Assembly (NCBI GenBank): GCA_003671275.1
Contig: QWPB01000009.1
Coordinates: forward strand, 1 to 54,898
Direction: 5' to 3'
Origin: Planctomycetota bacterium
GTDB lineage: Bacteria > Planctomycetota > Planctomycetia > Planctomycetales > Planctomycetaceae
DNA: 54,898 nt
Of this stretch, positions 18,921 through 27,420 are shown one piece after another. Numbering within the stretch: the stretch's first letter is position 1; each line of letters starts with the position of its first letter. Below the pieces are notes generated by a model, which was given only the letters and a program-made list of their open reading frames with translations, was not told the origin of the DNA and did not search any database. Position numbers and translations under genes: made by a program.

Positions 18921-20045
18921 GTGACGGACGACCAGCGCAAGATCCGCGTCCGGTTTCGAAAAAATCGCGGCTCTCGCACGCGACAAGGGGATCTGACACA
19001 CCGCGATCCCGATGAACTGGCGGATCTCGTCTCGGATGAACGACTCTCCGGAAAGGGCGATCTGACCCGTCACCGAACGATTGTCGGGACCGCCTTATCC
19101 GGCATTGCTTCCACAGTGCGCGATGTCGACCGAGACGGTTGTCTGGAAGGACGAGTCCTCTGGGCTGTGGGAGCCAACCACAGCTGTGTCCAGTTGGAGG
19201 ATGGCCGGTTGTTCGACTGCACGTTGCGGCGCGTGGTCCGCACGATGGAACGGCGTTCGCGAAATGCGATTGCGGCGGGAGACCGGGTGGTGATCCGTCC
19301 CTCGGACAAGACCACGGGGGTCATCGAGCGGATCGAGCCCCGGCGATCCACACTGACTCGCGAGGTGGGACGCACAGCCCAGATCATCGTCGCCAATGTC
19401 GACCAAGCCGTGATCGTCGCCTCCGCCAGTGACCCTCCGTTAAAGCCCACCCTGATCGACCGGTTCCTGGTCAGTTGTGGTGTCGGCGGTGTCCGGGGAA
19501 TCGTCTGCGTCAACAAATCCGACACGATCGATCCGGTCCGGCTTCAGCCGCTGATCGGACAGTACGCCCGTATCGGTTTTGAAGTCTTGCTGACCAGTGC
19601 CGAGTCCGGGGCCGGGATTGATCGACTCCGACAGTTGATGACCGGCAAGTCGAGTGTCTTCACCGGCCAAAGCGGGGTCGGCAAATCGTCGCTGCTCAAC
19701 CGGATACAACCGGGACTGGGCTTGCGCACCGCCACCGTCAGCGGCGACACGGGCAAGGGACGGCATACCACGCGCGTGGCCGAGCTAATCCCGCTCCAGT
19801 GTGGTGGCTGGATGGTCGACACTCCCGGAGTGCGACAGTTTCGGCTCTGGTCAGTCGACACCGAAGATGTGGAAGCTTATTTCCCGGAGTTCCGACCGTG
19901 GATCGCGTACTGCAAATTCGCAGATTGTACCCACACGCATGAAACGGACTGTGCCGTGTTATCGGCTGTCCAGCAGGGGCTGATTTCCGCCCTGCGGTAT
20001 GAGAGCTACATGCGAATCCGCGAAGGCGATGAAGAGGACGAATAA
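18921..20045 (+). CDS. rsgA: Ribosome small-subunit-dependent GTPase A
   Basis: A circularly permuted GTPase that assists late 30S maturation, 374 residues. An OB-fold (residues about 70-125) is followed by the permuted G motifs: NKSD (G4), then GQSGVGKSSLLN (G1), then DTPGVRQF (G3). The C-terminal zinc site is CKFADCTHTHETDC. The first 60 residues form a basic, arginine-rich extension (RVRFRKNRGSRTRQGDL) not needed by the family core. Translation begins at GTG 18921, one base after the FHA stop codon, which suggests translational coupling. Confidence 0.95.
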   Translation: MTDDQRKIRVRFRKNRGSRTRQGDLTHRDPDELADLVSDERLSGKGDLTRHRTIVGTALSGIASTVRDVDRDGCLEGRVLWAVGANHSCVQLEDGRLFDCTLRRVVRTMERRSRNAIAAGDRVVIRPSDKTTGVIERIEPRRSTLTREVGRTAQIIVANVDQAVIVASASDPPLKPTLIDRFLVSCGVGGVRGIVCVNKSDTIDPVRLQPLIGQYARIGFEVLLTSAESGAGIDRLRQLMTGKSSVFTGQSGVGKSSLLNRIQPGLGLRTATVSGDTGKGRHTTRVAELIPLQCGGWMVDTPGVRQFRLWSVDTEDVEAYFPEFRPWIAYCKFADCTHTHETDCAVLSAVQQGLISALRYESYMRIREGDEEDE

Positions 20046-20231
20046 CGCCGCCCCCTGTCCAAGGTCTCCCAGACAGTCGGCTCGACACACTACACCTGCC
20101 CGGTCACCCTCGCTGCCCCTGCGTTCGGCCTCCAATCTCATCCACCGAAGTCGATCAATGGCAGCATCACGCCGCTCCTCTTGGTAAACTCTCCCTGCCG
20201 GTTCAAGCATGGCCCCCATGGGAGAGACAGT

Positions 20232-23200
20232 ATGCGCAGCTGGGTTTGGACGATCTGCTGGGGACTGAATCTTGTAGTCTCACTCGCGGGCGCAGAGCCA
20301 GCGAATCCACTTCCCGCAAGCCCGCTCTCTCCCGAAGAGTCGCAGAAGCACTTCCAGATCGACCCCGATTGCCGGATCGAGCTTGTGGCCGCTGAGCCCG
20401 ACGTCTCGGCCCCTGTGTCGATCGCCTTCGACGAGAAAGGGCAGCTGTGGGTCGTCGAGATGCACGACTACCCCAATGGACCGGCTCCGGGTGAACCGGG
20501 GAAGTCGCGGATTCGCGTCCTGACCGATGAGGACGGTGACGGGAAGTATTCGAACCCGCGTGTGTTCGTCGATCAGTTGCTGTTCGCGAACGGACTGATG
20601 CACTGGGACGGCGGCGTGCTGGTCACGACGGACGGAAAGCTGATCTACTTCAAGGACACCGACGGCGACGGCAAGTCCGACCTCCGCGAGGTGTGGTTCG
20701 AAGGGTTCGCCACCGAGAACCCCCAGCTGCGGTGTAACCACCCGACGTTCGGGCCGGACAACTGGATCTACGTGGCGAACGGGCTGCGAAATGGAAAGGT
20801 CCGGGCGGTGCGTCCGAAGTGGCCGAAGCCCGCCCCCGAAGGGGCCAAGCTGGGCGAACCGGTCGACATCAGCGGCCGCGACTTCCGGTTCAACCCGTTC
20901 ACTGGCGAGTGCGAAGCGGTCAGCGGCTACGGGCAGTTCGGGCTGACGTTCGACGACGAGGGGAACCGCTACGTCTGCAGCAACCGCAACCCCTGCATGA
21001 AGGTGATCATCGAGGAGCGGCACCTGAAGCTGAACCCGAACCTGGCTGTGCCGCGCGTGGTGGAGGATGTCTCACCGGCGGGCGAGCAGTCGAAGCTCTA
21101 CCCGATCAGTCGGGCCTGGACGACCTCGAACCTGCACGCGGGGCAGTTCTCGGCGGCGTGTGGGTTGATCTTCTATCGAGGGACCGCGCTGCCGGAGAAG
21201 TTCCGGAACGTGTACTGCCACAGCTTTACGTGCGATCCGACGGGGAATCTCGTTCACTTCAACAATTCTGAGTACAACCGCTCTCAGAGAGAGTTTCTCG
21301 CCAGTGATGAGACTTGGTTCCGCCCGGTCAATACTGCGATGGGACCAGATGGATCGCTGTATATCGTCGATATGTACCGCGCTGTAATCGAGCACCCTGA
21401 GTACATGCCCGCAGAGTTGAAGACCCGTCCCGACCTCAGCATCGGAGCCGACCGCGGACGAATTTGGCGGATTACTTCCAACTCCAGCGAGCCGGGCGGC
21501 GTTAGCCCCCGGACTACACCGTTACCAAGTGATCCCGTGGACGTCGCTAAGCTCGTTACACATCCGAATGGATGGCATCGGGATATCGCGCATCGCTTGA
21601 TTGTCGAAAAAGGGCAGTGCGAAGAAACGATGGCAGTCGAATCCACGCTGCGTTCAATCCTCCGTCGAGAACCATCGGACACGGGATCAGTTGTTGCCTT
21701 GCGTGTGCTGGAGGGAATGGGCGTGCTGAGCGCGGAGGACCTGGTATTGGTAGTTCAAAGAGAGGCGCTCGATGAATCCGTGCGCATGGAGTCGCTGCAA
21801 CAACACAAGAAATGGCGCAAAGACCCTTCTGTGAAACAAACTCGCCCCTCCGGCCTCCTTCAGGAGGCGATCGTTGCCTCTGAGCGACACATTCTGGATG
21901 ACGAAAAGTATCAGCCTAGGGAACATCGACTCCGCTCGATCCTACTGTCACTTGGAACAGGCGATTTGCAGCATGCCTCTCGACAGCGATTGCATTTGGC
22001 TCTTGGTCAGCTAGGAGACGCTGAGCGAGAGCCTAGAAAAGAACTGGCTGTCGAGTCCCTCTTGGACACTGATTTTTATACCGAAACGGTGATCGGAATC
22101 GGTTTGGGAGAAGCCGAGTCGCTGCCTTCAATTGCCATTTCTGTGCTCGAACGAAAACCGCTTCCACACATCTTGGTCGAAGCTGCGGTTCGGAAAGCGA
22201 CTCTCGAAGAGATAGCGACAATCATACATCATCTGACTAGAATCGCTGACGTCGCTGGTGTGGTGGTGGCGATTGACACAATGAAGTCTCGTGGGATATT
22301 ACTGCAAAGTATGCTGGATAGCTCGAAGGACACTCAAGAGGCATGGAGCTTGTTCAGCGATTCCATCATCGCGGAGGCCAATCGCGGGCGTTTAATCTTC
22401 CCCGGTGACGAATTGGAATACTCGGGCCGCGAACGACTTCGATTAGTTCTCAGATGCCTGAGTCACTTTGAGCTAGCCAAAGCCAAACCGGCGATTCAGC
22501 GTATCTTGACGCTCGATCCTGCCACCGATGTGCTGATCGCTGCGATTGAGTCATGTCGCTCCTATCCCGATCCCGACGGAATGGAGTTAGTTCTATTGAA
22601 TTTCGAGTCACGAACGAATGCCGTCCGCAGCGCCATCATCTCCGCTCTCCTCACTTCCGAACCTCGTATCACCAGACTCCTCGACCTCGTCGAATCAAGC
22701 CAGGTCTCGTTCCTCGAGATCGGCCAGACCCGACTTGCGAGCTTGCAGCAGGTCAAGAACCCCGAGATTCAGGCCCGGCTCCAGAAGCTGATCGCGGCCA
22801 ATGCTCCTGCCGATCGGTCGAAGGTCCTGGAGGAGTACCAGGCGGCGTTGACTCATGAGCACGATCCGCTGCGGGGCCGGGAGCTGTTCGCGAAGAACTG
22901 TGCCCAGTGTCACAAGATCGGCGACCTGGGTGTGGAAGTCGCTCCCAACATCTCCGACTCGCGCGTCAAAACGCAGGCCCAGCTGCTGACCGACATCCTC
23001 GACCCCAACCGGGCGATCGATAACAACTACTTCAGCTACACCCTCGTCGACAAAGCGGGCACCGTCGCCACCGGCATCATCAGTGCCGAGACCAGCAGCA
23101 GCGTGACCCTCAAACAGCCCGAGGGAAAAACGCTGACCGTCCTGCGTTCCGACATCGAACAGCTCAAACCGAACGGCGTCTCACTGATGCCGGTCGGGTT

Positions 23201-23300
23201 CGAGAAGCAGCTGACCGTGGCCCAGATGGCGGATGTGATCTCGTTCGTGAAGAACTGGAGGTACCTGGATGGGTCGGTGCCGAAAGAAGTCATTAAGTAA
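20232..23300 (+). CDS. PVC-type membrane-bound dehydrogenase/HEAT/cytochrome c protein
   Basis: A 1,022-residue exported protein. Starting at ATG 20232, a signal peptide (to about residue 21) is followed by a beta-propeller typical of the PVC-specific dehydrogenase family (residues about 40-420; VSAPVSIAFDEKGQLWVVEM, DTDGDGKSDLREVW). A helical HEAT-like region follows (about 420-850). A c-type heme site CAQCH sits near residue 890 (LFAKNCAQCHKIGDLG), with a downstream methionine-containing stretch as possible axial ligand. Substrate and electron partner are unknown; such genes are numerous in planctomycetes. The HEAT section is visibly poorer in G+C than both ends. It is a single gene, convergent with the CrtI-like gene. 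Confidence 0.9.
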   Translation: MRSWVWTICWGLNLVVSLAGAEPANPLPASPLSPEESQKHFQIDPDCRIELVAAEPDVSAPVSIAFDEKGQLWVVEMHDYPNGPAPGEPGKSRIRVLTDEDGDGKYSNPRVFVDQLLFANGLMHWDGGVLVTTDGKLIYFKDTDGDGKSDLREVWFEGFATENPQLRCNHPTFGPDNWIYVANGLRNGKVRAVRPKWPKPAPEGAKLGEPVDISGRDFRFNPFTGECEAVSGYGQFGLTFDDEGNRYVCSNRNPCMKVIIEERHLKLNPNLAVPRVVEDVSPAGEQSKLYPISRAWTTSNLHAGQFSAACGLIFYRGTALPEKFRNVYCHSFTCDPTGNLVHFNNSEYNRSQREFLASDETWFRPVNTAMGPDGSLYIVDMYRAVIEHPEYMPAELKTRPDLSIGADRGRIWRITSNSSEPGGVSPRTTPLPSDPVDVAKLVTHPNGWHRDIAHRLIVEKGQCEETMAVESTLRSILRREPSDTGSVVALRVLEGMGVLSAEDLVLVVQREALDESVRMESLQQHKKWRKDPSVKQTRPSGLLQEAIVASERHILDDEKYQPREHRLRSILLSLGTGDLQHASRQRLHLALGQLGDAEREPRKELAVESLLDTDFYTETVIGIGLGEAESLPSIAISVLERKPLPHILVEAAVRKATLEEIATIIHHLTRIADVAGVVVAIDTMKSRGILLQSMLDSSKDTQEAWSLFSDSIIAEANRGRLIFPGDELEYSGRERLRLVLRCLSHFELAKAKPAIQRILTLDPATDVLIAAIESCRSYPDPDGMELVLLNFESRTNAVRSAIISALLTSEPRITRLLDLVESSQVSFLEIGQTRLASLQQVKNPEIQARLQKLIAANAPADRSKVLEEYQAALTHEHDPLRGRELFAKNCAQCHKIGDLGVEVAPNISDSRVKTQAQLLTDILDPNRAIDNNYFSYTLVDKAGTVATGIISAETSSSVTLKQPEGKTLTVLRSDIEQLKPNGVSLMPVGFEKQLTVAQMADVISFVKNWRYLDGSVPKEVIK

Positions 23301-23311
23301 TCGAGCCGGCG

Positions 23312-24727
23312 TCAGTCTCGCAGCAGCTGGTTATTGGCGATTGTAATCCCACTGAGCATTGAGCCAATGATTCCGAGGAACCCTTGGTCAGTTCCAGCCA
23401 GGAACAGATTCTTCAGCGGCATGTCGCCGGTCAGGATCTTGCGGGGGGCCCCGTAGACAGCTCCCTTGAGATGGCCGGTGAAGCGATGGATGGTCTTGGG
23501 GGTGAAGATGTCGGTGTCGACAACGTGGCTGCGGAACTCCGGCATGAAGCGGACAGCGGAGTCGATGATCCGCGTGCCCCAGTCGGCCTTGGCGGCGGCG
23601 TATACTTCGGGCGAAAGCCCCATCCAGTAATCGGGATTGGCGAGCGCTGTGATCCGCACGATTCCATCTTCAAGCTGCTGGTCGTTCTCGTATTGAAAGT
23701 TGTTGGGCGAGCAGATGATTCCGCTGCGGAGATCACATGGATCGCTGGGGGCATCGTAGGTGAACCGCTCGGAATCGTTGTAGAAGATAATGGTCTCGCC
23801 ATGCCCCAACTCCTTCGGCTGGCAGTCGAGAACCGAGATCGACTCGTTGAACGAGATCGCTCCGTGCTGAAATTGTTCGATGGGTCCGTGATCGCCCGGG
23901 ACGGTCTGACCCGCCAGCGCTTTGCCGCAGAGACGGAACGTCTCGACGGAGCCGATCGTCGACAGCACGTTGTCGGCGGTGATCTCTCGCCCATCGTCGA
24001 GGACGACACCGATCGCCCGTCCGTTGTCGATCTTGATCTCTCGCACGCCGTGCCGCAGTTTCAGTTCCCCGCCCAGTTCCTTGTAGTGCCGGGTCAGCGT
24101 CTTCAGGATGCGGCGGACCCCTTCGAACGGACGGGCAAACCCCTCCTTGAAGATACTCTTGAACATCACCACGAACTGGTTGAAGTCCATGTCGCGCGGC
24201 GTGGCCGAACCATAGAACATCAGCGGGCAGAACAGCATGTCGACCAGCAGCGGGTCAGTGATGTGCTCGCTGACGACCTGCATCGCGGAGACGGCCTGCT
24301 GGTTCAGGTTCAGCTCGTCGAAGGTCTCGATCGTCGTGACCAGCTTGCGGAACCCGTCGATCTGCGGAGGAAACGCAGCTGCGATTTCCTCGACCAGCAC
24401 TGAGAAATCGTTCGTGAACCGCAGCTTCTTCCCTGGGAACATCACCGCCGAGCCGCATTGGGGTCGGAGGGCGAAATCATCCCAGCGCAGCCGCAGCTGT
24501 TTGAGCAGCTTGGCGAGCGGCCCGGTCTTGGTGCCAGGAGCCGCGTAGTTCGTGACCGCGTGCAGCCCGACATCGTGGTTGCGATCGCGCAGACGGTAGA
24601 ACGAGTTCAGCCCGCCGATCGTCGTGTGACGTTCGAGGATACAGACCGGCTTCTGGTAGTAAGCCAGCCGAATCCCGGCTGCCAGCCCGGACATGCCGGC
24701 CCCGATGATGAGGGTGTGGTAATGCAC
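23312..24727 (-). CDS. CrtI/phytoene-desaturase-like FAD oxidoreductase
   Basis: A 471-residue flavoprotein of the phytoene desaturase/carotenoid isomerase/retinol saturase superfamily. The dinucleotide-binding motif GAGMSGLAAGIRLA is at residues about 8-21. The C-terminal FAD-contact region is GTDQGFLGIIGSMLSG. The first codon is GTG (24725-24727). It lies 74 bases downstream of an acyl carrier protein gene on the same strand, separated by the hairpin at 24769-24788. No phytoene synthase or other carotenoid gene is near, so a carotenoid substrate is not supported; an acyl chain carried by the ACP is an alternative. Confidence 0.85.
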   Translation of the reverse strand: MHYHTLIIGAGMSGLAAGIRLAYYQKPVCILERHTTIGGLNSFYRLRDRNHDVGLHAVTNYAAPGTKTGPLAKLLKQLRLRWDDFALRPQCGSAVMFPGKKLRFTNDFSVLVEEIAAAFPPQIDGFRKLVTTIETFDELNLNQQAVSAMQVVSEHITDPLLVDMLFCPLMFYGSATPRDMDFNQFVVMFKSIFKEGFARPFEGVRRILKTLTRHYKELGGELKLRHGVREIKIDNGRAIGVVLDDGREITADNVLSTIGSVETFRLCGKALAGQTVPGDHGPIEQFQHGAISFNESISVLDCQPKELGHGETIIFYNDSERFTYDAPSDPCDLRSGIICSPNNFQYENDQQLEDGIVRITALANPDYWMGLSPEVYAAAKADWGTRIIDSAVRFMPEFRSHVVDTDIFTPKTIHRFTGHLKGAVYGAPRKILTGDMPLKNLFLAGTDQGFLGIIGSMLSGITIANNQLLRD

Positions 24728-24768
24728 GCTGGAGAGTTTTCAGTTGTCAGTTTTCAGTCATCAGCGAG

Positions 24769-24788
24769 CGGCAGACGTAAGTCTGCCG
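24769..24788. repeat. Short intergenic palindrome
   Basis: CGGCAGAC (24769-24776) and GTCTGCCG (24781-24788) form an 8-bp perfect stem with a GTAA loop between the ACP and CrtI-like genes. Just beside it (about 24735-24762) TTTTCAG and TCAG words recur. It resembles other AGCGG-led palindromes in the window. Confidence 0.55.
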
Positions 24789-24801
24789 TGGATAGCCTCG
24801 C

Positions 24802-25059
24802 TTACGCTGGCACGTCCTTCAGTAGCGGCGTCAGGTATGTCACCGTGCTGTCCATCGAGATCAGATTCGGGTAATCGGCCTCGGGAATCTGCACGCGGTA
24901 CAGCTTGCGGAGTTCCATGACGATGTCGAGGAAGTCCATGCTGTCCAGTTCCATCTGCTCGCGAAACGCCTTGCTGTCGTCGAGATGGGACAGGTCCTCA
25001 TCGGGCGCGATTCGCTCGAGGATGTTGAGGATCACCTTGCGGATATCGGCCGGGGCCAT
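24802..25059 (-). CDS. Acyl carrier protein
   Basis: An 85-residue four-helix carrier protein. The phosphopantetheine attachment serine is in LDSMDFLDIVMELRK (the DSM motif). GGAG lies about eight bases before ATG 25059. It differs from a housekeeping AcpP in lacking the usual DSLDTVELVMA continuation, suggesting a specialised carrier. It is the first gene of a likely two-gene operon with the CrtI-like oxidoreductase and diverges from metW. Confidence 0.88.
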   Translation of the reverse strand: MAPADIRKVILNILERIAPDEDLSHLDDSKAFREQMELDSMDFLDIVMELRKLYRVQIPEADYPNLISMDSTVTYLTPLLKDVPA

Positions 25060-25292
25060 TCCGGAACTCCGTCACTCGGGTAGACACGGACTGAACAGAT
25101 TTCCACGAGTCACACTCGGGAAGAACCCACAGATTAGCGGGCGCGGGCGCAGCGGCAAGTCGCCCCGTAGAAATTCCGATCTCCAAGAGCATTCCCCTCC
25201 CGGACAGATCGAGTCCGGCTTGGATGAATCTTACGCCCCGAAACTGGTAGCATGGTCGATGATGGCTGGTCCCCAATCGGTTGCCTCCCGCT

Positions 25293-25946
25293 ATGTCCGC
25301 TCCGCCGAAACCTCTTCCCGAACAACGCGCTGCCTTCGTCGATGACATCCTGATCAGCCAGATTGCTGACGGGAGCCGTGTCATCGATCTGGGCTGTGGG
25401 GATGGCCGGCTGATTTCACGGCTGCGGGACGAACATCAATGTTCAGTGCTGGGGATCGAGCGAGACCGGGCGGCATTCCTGGCCACCGTGCGCCGCGGGG
25501 TGTCCGCCATTATGGCCGATCTGAACCGAGGGCTGGACGATATCCCCGCCGGAACGTTTGATTACGCGGTGCTGAGCGAGACCCTGCAACAGGTCAACCG
25601 TCCGATGCAGGTGCTGCACGAGATGTTGCGGGTGGCCCGTCGCGCCCTGATCGTGGTGCCAAACTTCGGACACTGGCGAGTGCGTGCCCAGATCATGCTG
25701 CAAGGCCGGGCTCCCGTGACGGACTCGCTGCCTTATGAGTGGTACGAATCGCCGAACGTTCACTTCTTATCGATGCTCGACTTTCGCGATCTGGCCCGGC
25801 GGGGGAACTTTCGTATCGTGAAGGAACTGCCCATCGTGGGGCAGACCGCCATGGAACGAGCCTGGTTCTCGAACTGGCGGGCACAGAGTGCCTTGTACGT
25901 TCTCGAAAACGCCCACCCCGCGAGCGACTACGATCAACGGGATTGA
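25293..25946 (+). CDS. metW: MetW-family methyltransferase-like protein
   Basis: A 217-residue protein matching MetW, which in some bacteria works with MetX (homoserine acetyltransferase) in methionine synthesis. The SAM-binding motif is [15 protein letters not shown]. Diagnostic MetW sequence follows: [17 protein letters not shown] and [16 protein letters not shown] 25293 was chosen; a TTG four codons upstream is also possible. No metX is adjacent, which is unusual since they are often paired. The 3' end overlaps that of convergent larB by 13 bases. Confidence 0.9.
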   Translation: MSAPPKPLPEQRAAFVDDILISQIADGSRVIDLGCGDGRLISRLRDEHQCSVLGIERDRAAFLATVRRGVSAIMADLNRGLDDIPAGTFDYAVLSETLQQVNRPMQVLHEMLRVARRALIVVPNFGHWRVRAQIMLQGRAPVTDSLPYEWYESPNVHFLSMLDFRDLARRGNFRIVKELPIVGQTAMERAWFSNWRAQSALYVLENAHPASDYDQRD

Positions 25947-26614
25947 GCCCCGGACCGCTGCGCCACCATTCCGGCGAGATAGCCCGCCTTAAAACCCGCG
26001 TCAATGTTCACCACCGCCACGTTTGCCGCGCAGCTGTTGAGCATCCCGAGCAGAGCCGCCAGCCCTTGAAACGAGGCCCCATATCCCACGCTGGTCGGCA
26101 CGGCAAAAATCGGGCAGGCAACCCATCCACCGACCACCGAGGGCAGCGCCCCTTCCATCCCCGCCACGACTACCAGAGCCTCCGCCGTGCGGAGGCGCGG
26201 CACTTGATCGAGCAACCGCTGAGGACCGGCCACGCCAATGTCGACGACCAGCTCGGCATCGACATTCATCCAGCGGAGCGTCTCCAGAGCCTCTTCCGCG
26301 ACGGGACGATCACTGGTCCCCGCCGTGACGACGAAGACTCGCCCAAGGCTGGGCGTTCGGACGACTTGTTGCCGCACAGTCCGCCCGATGGTGTTTTCAA
26401 TCGCCTGCGGAAAAGCCTCACGCAGAGCAGCTGCCTGCTCGTCGCTGACTCGCGTGACCAAAGCCGCCTGCCCGGCAGCGAGGAGGTTCCCAAAGGCTTC
26501 GACGACGACCGCATTCGTCTTCCCGGGACCATAGATGACCTCGGGATACCCGCACCGAACGGCACGGTTAACATCGAGCTGGAGCGAGGCGGGAGTGGGC
26601 TCATGGGCGTTCAT
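25934..26614 (-). CDS. larB: LarB, nickel-pincer nucleotide biosynthesis carboxylase
   Basis: A 226-residue protein. LarB carboxylates and hydrolyses nicotinic acid adenine dinucleotide in the first step of the nickel-pincer cofactor of lactate racemase. The C-terminal PurE-like fold is plain: [31 protein letters not shown] and [17 protein letters not shown]. The N-terminal region has the family phrase [12 protein letters not shown]. No larA, larC or larE is present in the window. The gene is convergent and overlapping with metW and lies beside a decayed transposase. Confidence 0.92.
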   Translation of the reverse strand: MNAHEPTPASLQLDVNRAVRCGYPEVIYGPGKTNAVVVEAFGNLLAAGQAALVTRVSDEQAAALREAFPQAIENTIGRTVRQQVVRTPSLGRVFVVTAGTSDRPVAEEALETLRWMNVDAELVVDIGVAGPQRLLDQVPRLRTAEALVVVAGMEGALPSVVGGWVACPIFAVPTSVGYGASFQGLAALLGMLNSCAANVAVVNIDAGFKAGYLAGMVAQRSGAQSR

Positions 26615-26619
26615 ACTTG

Positions 26620-26900
26620 GAGTTTATCGAGGAATGGAACGGGATGTCACTTTCCCCGACCTGGAAGCCCGGCGATGCAGCGAGGTAAATCAGGCCCGGT
26701 GGCGATTGGCGTTCATTGATCGATTGGCGCAGCACGGTTATCACGAGGTCTTCGGTCATCTATTCGGCCAAGTGCCAGCCGATGATACGGCGGGTGAACC
26801 GATCCTTGTGAGTGACCAGGTGGCAGATCGGTCCGCCTTCCAGGGATGCCTCTATATTGTCCCCGCCCCACGGGAGATGCCGCTCGGTCAATGCCGCCTC
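26620..26900 (-). pseudogene. Decayed IS3-family transposase (integrase core) fragment
   Basis: Reading the minus strand from His codon 26879-26877 gives LPWGGDNIEASLEGG, then HKDRFTRRIIGWHLAE, an in-frame TAG at 26762-26760, then MTEDLVITVLRQSINERQ and SPPGLIYLAASPGFQ. This parallels the rve/DDE core of IS3-type transposases (W-GDI-Y, then D-xSRRIVGW, M-DLV--AL, PGLIHHSDRGSQY). The second catalytic Asp of the HSDRGSQY block is gone (here YLAASPGFQ), the first is D in GGD, and the frame breaks upstream near 26905. No terminal inverted repeats were found. The remnant fills the gap between larB and the Rrf2 gene. The overlapping rightward open frame is judged spurious. Confidence 0.7.
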
Positions 26901-27009
26901 GACTCGGAGATTTCAAGGCCATTTCCAACCAGCATGGCAGCGTCCACAGGCCCCACGGCATGAAGATCAAACGATCCAGCACATGGATGACACCCCGAAA
27001 GCTGAGACC

Positions 27010-27420
27010 TCAGGTCTGAAAACTGGCCAACGTAGTTTTGGTCAGGAAATCGGAAACTTGGTGGCGGAGTTGATCGAGCTTCTGGTGCAGTGGACATTGC
27101 GGTCCGGTCCCACACCAGCCTTTGCCGAAGGGACACATGAGCGTGTCCTCCAGTCGATCAAACGGGGCGACGACCTCGCTCAAGGTGATGAGGCGCGGCG
27201 CGCGGGCGAGCGTGTAACCACCACCGGGACCGGGAGAGCCGGTCACGATTCCGACCTGCGACAGAGTGGTGAGAACCTTGCCGACGATCGCTTGCGACAG
27301 TTGGCGACGCTCGGCGATTTCTCGGGAGTTCAGCCGCTGACTTCCCGTGGCGGAGTAGTGTTCCGCCAGCAGACTTGTGGAGGAAATCGCCGCCTGAGCC
27401 ACTTTACCGTAGGGTGTCAT
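27010..27420 (-). CDS. Rrf2-family Fe-S transcriptional regulator
   Basis: A 136-residue winged-helix regulator of the Rrf2 family (IscR/NsrR relatives). The N-terminal HTH region includes SREIAERRQLSQAIVGKVLTTL and the wing GSPGPGGGYTLAR. Three cysteines in CPFGKGWCGTGPQCPLH are placed to hold an Fe-S cluster, as in NsrR, which senses nitric oxide. It overlaps the preceding nrfD-like gene by four bases (ATGA), so it is the last gene of the leftward nitrate-reductase arm. Control of the divergent promoters at 30355-30432 by NO or redox state is inference. Confidence 0.9.
   Translation of the reverse strand: MTPYGKVAQAAISSTSLLAEHYSATGSQRLNSREIAERRQLSQAIVGKVLTTLSQVGIVTGSPGPGGGYTLARAPRLITLSEVVAPFDRLEDTLMCPFGKGWCGTGPQCPLHQKLDQLRHQVSDFLTKTTLASFQT

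Noticed and set aside
23384-24403. Long rightward open frame opposite the CrtI-like gene
   Set aside because: Mirror of a well-supported flavoprotein; charged, motif-free translation typical of antisense frames in GC-rich DNA. The same applies to long frames opposite napA (30836-31942), pyrG (45379-46194) and the 10135-11847 gene.
26535-26963. Rightward open frame of 142 codons between larB and the Rrf2 gene
   Set aside because: The opposite strand reads as an IS3-type integrase core with lesions, and the plus-strand protein has no recognisable motif.
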